From positions 124,001 to 188,000 of the forward strand of contig NZ_JASJAP010000006.1 of NCBI RefSeq assembly GCF_030066995.1: a stretch of DNA of 64,000 nt, read 5' to 3'. The translations under genes and the position numbers were made by a program. Position 1 is the stretch's first letter; every line of letters begins with the position of its first letter. The notes beneath the pieces were generated by a model. The model made no database searches. It was given only the letters and a program-made list of their open reading frames with translations, and was not told the origin of the DNA. Positions 18,112-26,777 of the stretch are shown one piece after another. Origin of the DNA: Erythrobacter sp. (GTDB lineage Bacteria; Pseudomonadota; Alphaproteobacteria; Sphingomonadales; Sphingomonadaceae).

Positions 18112-19698
18112 TCAGGCCTGTCCAGCAGACATTATTTCAAGCGCGGCACGGTAGTTGCCTTTCCCGCTGGCGTGGCGGGGCAGTTCGTCAAGGACCATGA
18201 TCCGCTTTGGCAGTTTGTAAGGTGCCAAGCTCAGTTTAAGCGCTTCGATGGTGGAGCTTTCGTCGTACTGTGCATTCGCGGTGATCAGCGCCGCGACCGA
18301 TTTCCCCCACTTTGCATCGTCAATCCCCACGACCATGGCATCTTCGACACCCGGCACGCGCTGAAGCGCCTCCTCGACCTCTTCGGGGAAGACCTTCTCT
18401 CCTCCCGTGTTGATGCACATGTTGCCTCGCCCGATTAGGCGGAGCCTGCCTTGCGCGTCACGCTCCGCCAAATCTCCGGGCATCGCATAAAAGGTACCCT
18501 CGATTCCGCGGAATACCGTCGCGCTCTTTTCCGGATCGCCGTGGTATCCCGTCGCAAAGGGAGGACGCCGCGCCAGAAGGCCACGGCCAGCTTCGCCGTC
18601 GGCCAGAACGTGATCGCTGTCTGGATCGATCAGAACCGTTGCAGGGCCAGCCTCGAAGTAGCCGGTGGGCGTAGAGGAAGACGCGGTCGTCACCGCGTAT
18701 CCAAAGCCGGATGCTTCCGAAGCGCCAAGGATATCGACCAGAGTCACTTGCGGAAGAGCGGAGACAAGAGCTTCCTTGATCTCTTTGCTCCACATCAGCC
18801 CAGCGGAAGATATGACCTTCAGGGTTGAGAGATTCCATCGGCCACGATGTTCGTCGAGCGCTTTGACCATAGGCCGAGCGAATACGTCACCCACGATGAG
18901 TATCCGCGTGACCGCGTTGCGCTCGACCTCATCCCAAAGCTCTTCTGGGTCAAACCCGTTATTCTTGAGCAACACGACGGTGCCTCCGCCGACCAACTCA
19001 GCAGTCGAACTGTTGAGGCCTGCGCCGTGCATCAAGGGGCAGGCGGGCAAAACGCGGCCAGGCATGGGGTTATCTCGAACCATGGCTACGTGATCTTCCA
19101 TGGTCTTGATGACTTTCTTGATCGTGGGGGCTTCAAGCTGAACGGTGCGGGCATCGCCGCTGCGCCACATCACACCCTTCGGTCGACCGGTCGTCCCGCC
19201 CGTGTAAAGCAGATAGCCATCTTCTGCAGACCGCTCGATGGCCAGGGGAGAACCATCACCGGCAACCATACGCTCATAATCATCACAATCGATCTGAACT
19301 GGCAGTTTAAGCCCCGGCAACAAGCTTTGCACGACGCCGGAAAACTCGCCCTGATAGAACAACGAGCGCGCCCCGGAGTTCGCTAGGACATAATCGATCT
19401 CCTCCGTCGTGTATCGGTAATTGATATTGACGTAGGTCAGCCGCGCTTTGAACGCGGCGGCAGCAATCTCGATATATTCCGGAATGTTACGCGCCAGGAC
19501 GGCAATCCGATCACCGTATTCCAATCCCCCGGCCAGCATTTCGCGCGCAAGACTGTTGGTGCGTGCATCAAAGGCGCTCCAGTCGATCACCCGGTCACCA
19601 TGGATCAAGGCTGGACGATCAGGTGGAACCGCCGTTGCCGTGGCGTCGAGCAGGTCGCCGAAATTCCAGTCGGCTGCGGGAGGACGGCTTTCAGGCAT
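18112..19698 (-). CDS. AMP-dependent acyl-CoA synthetase
   Basis: This ligase activates a carboxylic acid to its CoA thioester through an acyl-AMP intermediate. It has 528 residues. The P-loop motif LLYTGGTTGRPKGVMWR is near residue 170. The adenylation motifs (LGASEASGFG, and RLIGRGNMCINTGGEKVFPEEVEE) and C-terminal Lys region ASGKGNYRAAL are intact. It belongs to the acyl-CoA synthetase group common in steroid and terpene catabolism in actinobacteria and sphingomonads. The ATG at 19698 overlaps the enoyl-CoA hydratase stop by one base, so the two are in one operon. Confidence 0.92.
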   Translation of the reverse strand: MPESRPPAADWNFGDLLDATATAVPPDRPALIHGDRVIDWSAFDARTNSLAREMLAGGLEYGDRIAVLARNIPEYIEIAAAAFKARLTYVNINYRYTTEEIDYVLANSGARSLFYQGEFSGVVQSLLPGLKLPVQIDCDDYERMVAGDGSPLAIERSAEDGYLLYTGGTTGRPKGVMWRSGDARTVQLEAPTIKKVIKTMEDHVAMVRDNPMPGRVLPACPLMHGAGLNSSTAELVGGGTVVLLKNNGFDPEELWDEVERNAVTRILIVGDVFARPMVKALDEHRGRWNLSTLKVISSAGLMWSKEIKEALVSALPQVTLVDILGASEASGFGYAVTTASSSTPTGYFEAGPATVLIDPDSDHVLADGEAGRGLLARRPPFATGYHGDPEKSATVFRGIEGTFYAMPGDLAERDAQGRLRLIGRGNMCINTGGEKVFPEEVEEALQRVPGVEDAMVVGIDDAKWGKSVAALITANAQYDESSTIEALKLSLAPYKLPKRIMVLDELPRHASGKGNYRAALEIMSAGQA

Positions 19699-20465
19699 CA
19701 CTTCCCCTTGAACACTGGCTTGCGCTTCTCGACAAAGGCCCGCACCGCCTCCTTCGCATCCTCGGTCTTCGAGAGCTTGAAAGTGTTGTTCTGCTCGTAA
19801 CGATAGCCATCGCGCAGGGTCATATTCTCAATCGTGTTCATGCTGTCCTTGGCCAGCAGCGTCGCCAGCGGGCTCTTGTCGGCAATGTTCTGCGCCATCT
19901 CCATGACGAACGGCATGAGTTCCTCGGGCGGCAGAGATGCTTCCACGATGCCGCGCCGATAGAGTTCGTCTGCCGGCACGCGATAGCCGGTCAACATCAT
20001 CCGCCGCGCAAGCGAGTGAGGGATGATCCGCATCGTATGCTTGCCCCCACCCATCAATCCCACATCGACTTCGGGCAGACCAAAGCTTGCCGTATTCGAG
20101 CATACGATGATGTCGCAGCTTGCCACCAGACCGAGCCCGGCGCCCAAAGCCGGGCCATTGACCGCCGCGATCACAGGTTTGCGACATTCCATGATGCAAT
20201 AGCTGACCTCGCGCACTTTGCGGTTGCGCGCCCAGGTGGCACCGGGGGCGGAAAGGTCGGGACGGTTCTTGAGATCGGCTCCGGCAGAGAACATCTTCCC
20301 CGCTCCGGTCAGGACAACCACTCGCACGTCTTCCAGATCGCTGGCTTGATCGAAACAATCCGTAATGTCTGCGATCACTTCCATCGACTGGGCGTTGACC
20401 GGCGGATTGTCGATGGTGACAGTGGCGACGCCGTCGACAATCGACATTCTTACAAGCTCACTCAC
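19698..20465 (-). CDS. Enoyl-CoA hydratase/isomerase family protein
   Basis: This crotonase-fold enzyme has 255 residues. It has the oxyanion-hole segments AGKMFSAGADLKNRPDLS and AVNGPALGAGLGLVASCDIIV. The acidic residue of the second catalytic position lies in SFGLPEVDVGLMGGGKH. It should hydrate a 2-enoyl-CoA or act as a C-C hydrolase or isomerase in the CoA-bound part of the pathway. It is translationally coupled to the acyl-CoA synthetase. Confidence 0.9.
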   Translation of the reverse strand: MSELVRMSIVDGVATVTIDNPPVNAQSMEVIADITDCFDQASDLEDVRVVVLTGAGKMFSAGADLKNRPDLSAPGATWARNRKVREVSYCIMECRKPVIAAVNGPALGAGLGLVASCDIIVCSNTASFGLPEVDVGLMGGGKHTMRIIPHSLARRMMLTGYRVPADELYRRGIVEASLPPEELMPFVMEMAQNIADKSPLATLLAKDSMNTIENMTLRDGYRYEQNNTFKLSKTEDAKEAVRAFVEKRKPVFKGK

Positions 20466-20631
20466 ACAAGGCTCCTCTTTCCCTTTGGGCAGAAAGCTAA
20501 GGGATCAGGCGCCATTTCCCCAGTCATGGCCGGGAGGGGCTGGGCCGTATCCCATATATGAAATTCCGGGTCGACTGGCGCCATGAATGAGACTGTCGCT
20601 GGCCGCTTCAATTTGCCATCGCCGCGTTACC

Positions 20632-22176
20632 TTAGACGGTATCGCCAAAGGCGGTCCAGCCGCCGTCAACCCTGTAGGTTGTTCCGGTAATATAGGACGC
20701 GCCCGGCGACGCAAGGAACATGGCCGCGTCGGCGATCTCGTCCGGCTCGCCCAAGCGGCCGATCGGTGCCCTTGCCCGAATGGCATCGAAGTCCCGCACA
20801 CCCGCTTGCTCCAAAGCGGCTACGCCCGGTGTCATTATATAGCCGGGCGCGATGGCATTCACCCGGATGCCATGCCTTGCCCATTCGCAGGCCAGGCTCT
20901 TGGTCAGCATCGAGACCCCAGACTTCGATGCGCAGTAGCCCGGTCTTGCCGGCAACCCGCTGACGCCAGCGATTGATGAAAGGTTGATGATCGATCCGCC
21001 GCCGTTCTCGATCATGCTTCGGGCCGCGAGGCGAGCCATCCAGAAGGTTCCGGAAAGGTTCACACCCACAGTCTGGCGCAGCTCATCGAGAGTGCGATCC
21101 TGTGTCGGCACGAAGCGGTCTGCGACAGCCGCGTTGTTGATCAGGACATCAATCTGGCCGAACTCTCCGACGGCTTTGGTGATTGCATGACAAGCGCTGG
21201 TTTCGTCCCCGATATCGGCGCAGATAAGGCGCGGCGCGCCTGAAGCGGTGGCTTTCAAGTCCTCTGGCAAGGAGCTTTGCTTGTCGATCACCGTCACCCG
21301 GTCACCCAGATCAGTGAACTTGCGCGCCATCGAAAGCCCGATGCCGCTGGCTCCGCCCGTCACCACAACATGACGCTCACCCGGATCGGTAATGGGAAAT
21401 TCGCGGAGCGATCTTTCTGCAGCGTCGCCAGTGCCGCCAAAAGCGTGGTACCCCCCGTCCACCTCCAGCAAGGCACCGACCGAATAGGACGCCTTTTCGC
21501 TGACCAGGTGGTCGATGGCCGCCGCAATCTCCTCCGGTCGGCCCAAGCGACCCAGCGGAATTCGCTTTTCCACATTGGCGAGATCGAGTTTGCGGTTTTC
21601 GACCAGTGAATCGACGATTTCAGTGCGAACATAGCCGGGAAGAACAGCGTTGACCCTCACGCCCTCAGGAGCCCATTCGCTGGCGAGCGCTCGCGTGAAG
21701 CCGATGACCGCCGCTTTGCTCGCCGAATAGGCTGTCCTTCCCGGTATCGCGATTTCTCCCGCCAGCGAGGCAACATTCACGATTGCACCTTGCCCGCGTG
21801 CGACCATCGAGCGTCCGGCCTCTCGCGCCACCAGAAAAGAGCCCTCGAGATTGGTGGCGAGGATCGCCTCAAAGCTCTCAGGTGCGATCTCCAGCGCTCC
21901 ACGACCGGCAGGGTCGACTATGCCAGCGTTGTTTACCAGTCCGCTTATCGGCCCGCACTCGGCCTCGGCGCGCTTGACCGCCTTCTGGACTTCGGCCTCG
22001 CTCGATACGTCGCAGGCGATCGCCAGATGCTGTCCCGGAAGCTTTTCTATGACCGCTCGCGCACGCTCTCCATCGCGATCGAGGATCGTGACCCTGTCAC
22101 CTAACGCGGCAAAGCGACGAGCCGTGGCCAATCCTATACCCGCCGCCCCACCGGTGACGAGAACCGAGCGCGGCAT
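20632..22176 (-). CDS. Two-domain (tandem) short-chain dehydrogenase
   Basis: The 514-residue chain holds two complete SDR domains. Domain 1 (about 1-245) has the cofactor motif TGGAAGIG, NNAG, Ser in NVASLAG and the catalytic Y-S-A-S-K. Domain 2 (about 265-514) has TGGASGIG, NNAA, NLSSIAG and Y-C-A-S-K. Both catalytic sets look intact, so two successive or two substrate-specific alcohol oxidations are possible. Such doubled SDRs are known but uncommon. The ATG at 22176 overlaps the DUF3237 gene stop, placing it second in the operon running down to 17269. Confidence 0.9.
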   Translation of the reverse strand: MPRSVLVTGGAAGIGLATARRFAALGDRVTILDRDGERARAVIEKLPGQHLAIACDVSSEAEVQKAVKRAEAECGPISGLVNNAGIVDPAGRGALEIAPESFEAILATNLEGSFLVAREAGRSMVARGQGAIVNVASLAGEIAIPGRTAYSASKAAVIGFTRALASEWAPEGVRVNAVLPGYVRTEIVDSLVENRKLDLANVEKRIPLGRLGRPEEIAAAIDHLVSEKASYSVGALLEVDGGYHAFGGTGDAAERSLREFPITDPGERHVVVTGGASGIGLSMARKFTDLGDRVTVIDKQSSLPEDLKATASGAPRLICADIGDETSACHAITKAVGEFGQIDVLINNAAVADRFVPTQDRTLDELRQTVGVNLSGTFWMARLAARSMIENGGGSIINLSSIAGVSGLPARPGYCASKSGVSMLTKSLACEWARHGIRVNAIAPGYIMTPGVAALEQAGVRDFDAIRARAPIGRLGEPDEIADAAMFLASPGASYITGTTYRVDGGWTAFGDTV

Positions 22177-22640
22177 CACTTGATTTCGAAGACGTGATAA
22201 ACCGGACCCTCCGCGGTTCTCATGCCTTTGCCAATGGCAATGATCGAATTGAGCCAGGTGTACCCGGGATGCGAGGTTTCAAACCGGATGGCGGTGCGAG
22301 TGTAGACTTCATCCGCGCCCAGTAACTCACGCCCTCTGAACCGTTGCATCGTTTCCTTGTCGGCATGAGCCAGACCCTTGTAGACCAGCCCGATACTGGC
22401 GCCGTCATCCGTCTCGGCCGTGATCCGAACATCAATGATCATCGCCCCGTCGTCACGCCAGGTGACCCAGTCTGCACCGCCGATGACGGCCCCGTTGATA
22501 CGGTCCCCCGAGATACTCCCGCCTTCCACCGGAAAGACCGATCTTCCACGCTCGAAAGGTGACCCCAGATGGACAGCGCGGGCATAGCCCACATCGAGCT
22601 TCATCACGAACAGCGGAGCGGTTTCCAAAACGTCAATCAT
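22176..22640 (-). CDS. DUF3237 domain protein
   Basis: The product is 154 residues, one beta-barrel-like DUF3237 domain over its full length. Typical segments are GSISGDRINGAVIGGADWVTW and FRGRELLGADEVYTRTAIRFET. No catalytic activity is firmly established for the family, although members recur in aromatic and steroid catabolic operons and have been suggested to bind or isomerise intermediates. It is the first gene of the minus-strand operon. Its Shine-Dalgarno sequence (GGGAG) lies inside a possible hairpin described separately. Confidence 0.85.
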   Translation of the reverse strand: MIDVLETAPLFVMKLDVGYARAVHLGSPFERGRSVFPVEGGSISGDRINGAVIGGADWVTWRDDGAMIIDVRITAETDDGASIGLVYKGLAHADKETMQRFRGRELLGADEVYTRTAIRFETSHPGYTWLNSIIAIGKGMRTAEGPVYHVFEIK

Positions 22641-22646
22641 ATGTTT

Positions 22647-22699
22647 CTCCCAAGAATTGATTAGCTCGCAGTGTAGACTTGGGAGAGCCCCGAGCTCTC
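22647..22699 (-). promoter_or_regulatory. Leader with two mutually exclusive hairpins around the ribosome binding site
   Basis: In the minus-strand transcript CTCCCAAG (22685-22678) can pair with CTTGGGAG (22654-22647), which contains the Shine-Dalgarno sequence of the DUF3237 gene. Just upstream GAGAGC (22699-22694) can pair with GCTCTC (22688-22683). The two hairpins share bases 22683-22685, so both cannot form fully. This looks like a masking and unmasking arrangement, but stems are only 6-8 pairs. Confidence 0.35.
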
Positions 22700-22814
22700 T
22701 TGGCCAATAAAATCACGGTTGGAATTAGTGACCCCTTGTTCGGGACGCTGCTGGATGCCTAAGCGGCTGAGGATAGATTGAAGAACGACGCAGAAGGGGG
22801 ACGATGAGGGCACC

Positions 22815-23570
22815 ATGAGACAGCTTGAAGGCAAGACCGCAATCGTGACCGGAGGATCCCGGGGTCTTGGCCGCGCCATAGCTGTGCGGCTTGCGCAGGG
22901 AGGTGCGCAGATCGCCATTTTCGATCTTAAGCGGGAATGGGCTCAGAAGACCGCCGACTTGATCGAAAACGCGGGTGGGAAGGCCATCGCGCTTGGATGC
23001 GATGTGTCGGACGGCGAAGCGATGACGCTTGCGTTCGAACAGACGACGGAATGCCTGGGGGGCCTCGACATCCTTGTGAACAACGCGATGTGGAACCGCT
23101 ATGAACCGATTGCCGATATCACTTCAGAAACGGTTCAGCGAATGACCGGCGTCGGCTTCAGCGCCGTCGTCTGGGGTATCCAGGAAGCCGCCCCGATCAT
23201 GCAGGAACGAGGAGGCGGGGCCATCATTAACATCGCTTCGGTGTCTGCCCAGCTGGGACTGAACAATGGCCTTGTCTATTGCGGGATCAAGGCGGGCGTC
23301 ACAGGGCTAACTCGAGCAGCGGCGGTCGAGCTTGGCCCGCACTCTATCCGCGTGAACGCGGTTTCCCCTTCAACAGTTGCAACAGAGGGCGTCCAGAAAA
23401 TGTTGACGGCAGAAAAGATCGCTGATCGCGAGGGTCGAACCCCGCTCAAGCGACTGGGGCAACCGGAAGACATCGCCAACGCTGTCGCGTTCCTCGGTTC
23501 GGACGATGCCGCCTTCATTACCGGTCAGGTTCTTACCGTTGATGGTGGTCTTGCCAACGCGTTTCTGTAG
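22815..23570 (+). CDS. Short-chain dehydrogenase/reductase
   Basis: This classical SDR of 251 residues uses NAD(H) or NADP(H). The cofactor motif TGGSRGLG is at about 13-20, NNAM replaces NNAG, Ser is in NIASVSA and the catalytic motif is Y-C-G-I-K. It ends with the usual ITGQVLTVDGGLANAF. It reads divergently from the DUF3237 operon and convergently with the acyl-CoA dehydrogenase pair. It probably oxidises an alcohol or reduces a ketone in the same route. Confidence 0.9.
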   Translation: MRQLEGKTAIVTGGSRGLGRAIAVRLAQGGAQIAIFDLKREWAQKTADLIENAGGKAIALGCDVSDGEAMTLAFEQTTECLGGLDILVNNAMWNRYEPIADITSETVQRMTGVGFSAVVWGIQEAAPIMQERGGGAIINIASVSAQLGLNNGLVYCGIKAGVTGLTRAAAVELGPHSIRVNAVSPSTVATEGVQKMLTAEKIADREGRTPLKRLGQPEDIANAVAFLGSDDAAFITGQVLTVDGGLANAFL

Positions 23571-23587
23571 GCAGCGCGAGAGCTATC

Positions 23588-24706
23588 TTAAGCGATCGCC
23601 GCGAACCGCTGCAGATGGTGGCTCGCGTTACCCAAAGCCATATCCAGCATGGTCAAACGCCTGAGATAATGGCTCACGACGGATTCGTCGCTTGTGCCAA
23701 TCCCTCCGTGCAGCTGGATTGCTTGCCGCGCGACGAATAGCGACGTTTGCCCGACCTTGGCCTTGGCGGCCGACGCCATACGCCCTCTATCCATCACTCC
23801 TTCCTTGGCTTCCAAGGTCGCCCGCACGGTGATCGAATAGGCTTCTTCGTAGGCGATAAACATATCGACCATCCGATGTTGCAGGGACTGGAACGTGCCG
23901 ATGGGTTGACCGAACTGGCTGCGCGTCTTGAGGTATTCCAGGGTGAGATTGCAAAGGGCATCCATCGCACCGACGGCTTCGGCGCACTGTGCTAGCACAC
24001 CGCCTTTGACAGCCATACCCAGGGGCAAACCGCCTTTACCTTCTTCACCCAAGAGCCTTGCAGACCCCGTTTCGGCTCCCGAAAGGCGTAGGCGGCAATG
24101 CCGATGATTGTCGATCGAGCGATACGTCTCGACTGTGAGCCCATCGCTCTCCCGGCTGAGGAGAAACAGGGATATCCCCTCAAGTTCGGCGCCCGACCCC
24201 GAGGTTCGGGCGGGCACGATAAAGTGGTCGGCATCGCCGCCATCGGCGACAAAATTTTTCACACCGTTGAGCGTATAGCCCGCTCCCGTGCGCTCTGCGG
24301 TGGTTGCGACGTTCAGATGGTCGAAGCGGGAATCGCCATCGCCCAGCGCCAGCGCCACCCGAACCTTCCCGGTCATTACATCTTCCAGAAACTCGGCAGG
24401 GCAATCCTTGAGCAAGGGGGCGACAAGCACGGCGTTGGTTGAGACGGGCACAGGCAGCAGGTGCTTGCCAATACCGCTTGCCAGGACCATGGCGTCGTCA
24501 AAGCTCCCGCCAAGACCGCCTTGTTCTTCGGCAAAGGGGATCATCAGCCAGCCAAGCTCGGCAATCTCACCCCAGAGTTCGGGAACGCCCTTCGCCCCGG
24601 CTTCGCGCAATAACCGCCAGCGATCGGCAGCCGGCCATCGCTCGGTGCCAAAACGTTCGATACTGTCGGCCAGCATCGACTGGTCTTCGGTAAGATCGAG
24701 GTTCAT
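23588..24706 (-). CDS. Acyl-CoA dehydrogenase, second subunit-like
   Basis: This FAD-dependent acyl-CoA dehydrogenase fold protein has 372 residues. The helical N-domain is followed by the beta domain (YTLNGVKNFVADGGDADHFIVPA). The C-domain has FGQPIGTFQSLQHRMVDM and LHGGIGTSDESVVSHYLRRL. It starts 3 bases after the stop of the other dehydrogenase. Adjacent non-identical pairs like this form alpha2-beta2 heterotetramers in steroid catabolism, each subunit providing part of the active site. That assembly is inferred here. Confidence 0.9.
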   Translation of the reverse strand: MNLDLTEDQSMLADSIERFGTERWPAADRWRLLREAGAKGVPELWGEIAELGWLMIPFAEEQGGLGGSFDDAMVLASGIGKHLLPVPVSTNAVLVAPLLKDCPAEFLEDVMTGKVRVALALGDGDSRFDHLNVATTAERTGAGYTLNGVKNFVADGGDADHFIVPARTSGSGAELEGISLFLLSRESDGLTVETYRSIDNHRHCRLRLSGAETGSARLLGEEGKGGLPLGMAVKGGVLAQCAEAVGAMDALCNLTLEYLKTRSQFGQPIGTFQSLQHRMVDMFIAYEEAYSITVRATLEAKEGVMDRGRMASAAKAKVGQTSLFVARQAIQLHGGIGTSDESVVSHYLRRLTMLDMALGNASHHLQRFAAIA

Positions 24707-24709
24707 CTG

Positions 24710-25888
24710 TCAAAGTCCCAATGAGCGGCGCGCGATAATGTTGCGCTGGATCTCGCTTGATCCGCCATAAATCGATGTCACGCGTGCATAGAGCGCGCCC
24801 TGAAGGGCCAAGGGCATGTCTTCAGGAACACCCTCGCCAGAGAGGTCTTCGAAAACCGCTGCATCATAGCCCAGCACCTCGGTCCAAAGCTCGGTCACCT
24901 TTTGCAAGGTCTCTGACCAACGCAGTTTGAGCATGGAGGCCCGCGGCCCCGAATCGACCCCAGCGGCGGCATCGGCCATGAGCCGCATGACCATGGTCTC
25001 GATCGTCAGCGCTTCGATTTCGAGCTGAGCAAGCTGCGTTGCGACTGCCGGCGTATCGGCCAGTGTCGCCCCACCGAACGGAATACGACGCGCCGCTGAA
25101 TAAATGGCGTCGACTTGCGATCGGAGCCTGAGAGCCGTGGATGCGCCAACGGCTCGCTCTCGATCAAGCAGCACTTTGCCATAGCCCCAGCCCTTGCCTT
25201 CTTCGCCAAGAAGATTGCTCACCGGAACACGCACGTCGTCAAGGAACACCTCGTTGGTGTGGTGCTTTTCATCCAGGGTTTCGACGGGACGAATCTTGAT
25301 CCCCGGCGTGTTCATATCGACCAGTATCAGGGAAATGCCTTGCTGGCGGCGCTCCTCCTTCGAGGTGCGCACAAGGCAGAACATATGAGAGGCGACATGG
25401 GCGTAGCTTGTCCACATTTTCTGACCGTTGATGACATAGTGATCGCCGTCACGAACGGCCCGGGTTGAGAGCGCCGCAAGGTCAGATCCTGCTCCTGGTT
25501 CGGAATAACCCTGACACCACCAGTCCTCTCCGGAAATGATCCGTGGGAGATAGCGTTCTTTTTGGTCGTCCGTACCGAAAGTGAAAATGATCGGGCCAAT
25601 CAGTTCCAAGCCCTGGTGGAATTGTATGGGAGCATCAGCGCGCGCTGCCTCGGTCTCAAAGATATAAAGCTGCGTTGGCGTCCAGCCGGTGCCGCCATAT
25701 TCCTTTGGCCATGTCGGCGCGCCCCACCCTCGTTCCGCAAGCGTGGCCTGCCACTCGGTCAGTTGCTGCGGCGTGGGGCGAAGCCCGGCGCGGATCGCCG
25801 TCCGGTATTCAGGCCGTACCGCGCCTGCAAAGAACTCTCGCAACTCGTCGCGGAACGCGAGATCTTCCGGGCTTAGTTCAAGATTCAT
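24710..25888 (-). CDS. Acyl-CoA dehydrogenase, first subunit-like
   Basis: This acyl-CoA dehydrogenase has 392 residues. Flavin contacts appear in CQGYSEPGAGSDLAALSTRA and INGQKMWTSYAH. The C-domain ends with IYGGSSEIQRNIIARRSLGL. A candidate catalytic Glu lies in LLDRERAVG, with Gly at the alternative YEGT position. It should introduce the alpha-beta double bond into a CoA thioester. Its start overlaps the SMP-30 gene by 11 bases, and the partner dehydrogenase follows directly. Confidence 0.92.
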   Translation of the reverse strand: MNLELSPEDLAFRDELREFFAGAVRPEYRTAIRAGLRPTPQQLTEWQATLAERGWGAPTWPKEYGGTGWTPTQLYIFETEAARADAPIQFHQGLELIGPIIFTFGTDDQKERYLPRIISGEDWWCQGYSEPGAGSDLAALSTRAVRDGDHYVINGQKMWTSYAHVASHMFCLVRTSKEERRQQGISLILVDMNTPGIKIRPVETLDEKHHTNEVFLDDVRVPVSNLLGEEGKGWGYGKVLLDRERAVGASTALRLRSQVDAIYSAARRIPFGGATLADTPAVATQLAQLEIEALTIETMVMRLMADAAAGVDSGPRASMLKLRWSETLQKVTELWTEVLGYDAAVFEDLSGEGVPEDMPLALQGALYARVTSIYGGSSEIQRNIIARRSLGL

Positions 25889-26777
25889 TATCGGTGCCTT
25901 CTCGAAGCGGGTTGGGACAAACAGCTTCCGGAATGCCCCGGCATGGAAGCCCCGTTATGGCCAACATTCGTCCTCCATGCTCGTGATCGGTCTGAAACAT
26001 CCCTCCTGTGTCCCAGAGCGTCGTCACGAAGAGGGTCTGCATATTCGCCCCTCCGAACGCAGGACATGACGGGTATGGCACGGGTGACGCAATTCGCTCT
26101 ACAAGCTCTCCTTCAGGCGAGATGCGTGCGATCTCGTCGCTCTGCACAAAGGCAACCCAGAGGAAACCCTCAGCATCGACTGTGGCCCCGTCAGGCGCCG
26201 AACCGAGCGGAGCGGTCTCGATCAGAGTGCGGCGGGTCGCAGCGATTGGTCCGTCGGTCTTGTAATCGTAGGCCCAGATGCACCCTTGCAGGCTGTCTGC
26301 AAAGTACATCGTGCCGCCATCGGGGCTGAAGCATAGGGAGTTTGCGAGTTTGATCCCGCTCTCGATTTCGCGGGCGGCCCTGCCCTCGAGCCGATAGAGT
26401 TTGCCCGGCGCACCGTCCACGTCGCTATGGCGCATTGTTCCTGCAAGGAACCGCCCCTGCCGGTCAGCCTTGCCGTCATTGAAACGAACTTCTTCATTCC
26501 CTTTTTCAGGACGGCAGATCTCTTGCAGGTCGCCGCTATCAGTATCGAGCAGGAAGAACCCGTCATCCAGAGCAACAAGAAGCCCATCCTCACACAGCGC
26601 GATGCTGCCAACCGTGGTCGCTGCATCCCAGCTCTCAAGCCCCTCGCCTTGCTCATCGGCCGAGAAGATCGTGTTCGAGACGCTGTCCACCCAATAGAGG
26701 CGATCCGATCCTGGATCCCAGACGGGCGACTCGCCGAGCTTGTTACGATGCGTTCCGTAAAGCGCCAGGTGCGGCAT
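25878..26777 (-). CDS. SMP-30/gluconolactonase-like lactonase
   Basis: The 299-residue protein has the six-bladed beta-propeller of the SMP-30/LRE family. Metal-binding positions are recognisable in LGESPVWDPGSDRLYWVD (Glu), NDGKADRQGRFLAGTM (Asn, Asp) and NSLCFSPDGGTMYFADS (Asn). Family members hydrolyse lactones with a divalent metal. Next to a Baeyer-Villiger-type enzyme, opening of the resulting lactone is a natural role. The ATG at 26777 overlaps the upstream stop; a GTG three bases earlier is also in frame. Confidence 0.9.
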   Translation of the reverse strand: MPHLALYGTHRNKLGESPVWDPGSDRLYWVDSVSNTIFSADEQGEGLESWDAATTVGSIALCEDGLLVALDDGFFLLDTDSGDLQEICRPEKGNEEVRFNDGKADRQGRFLAGTMRHSDVDGAPGKLYRLEGRAAREIESGIKLANSLCFSPDGGTMYFADSLQGCIWAYDYKTDGPIAATRRTLIETAPLGSAPDGATVDAEGFLWVAFVQSDEIARISPEGELVERIASPVPYPSCPAFGGANMQTLFVTTLWDTGGMFQTDHEHGGRMLAITGLPCRGIPEAVCPNPLREGTDNES

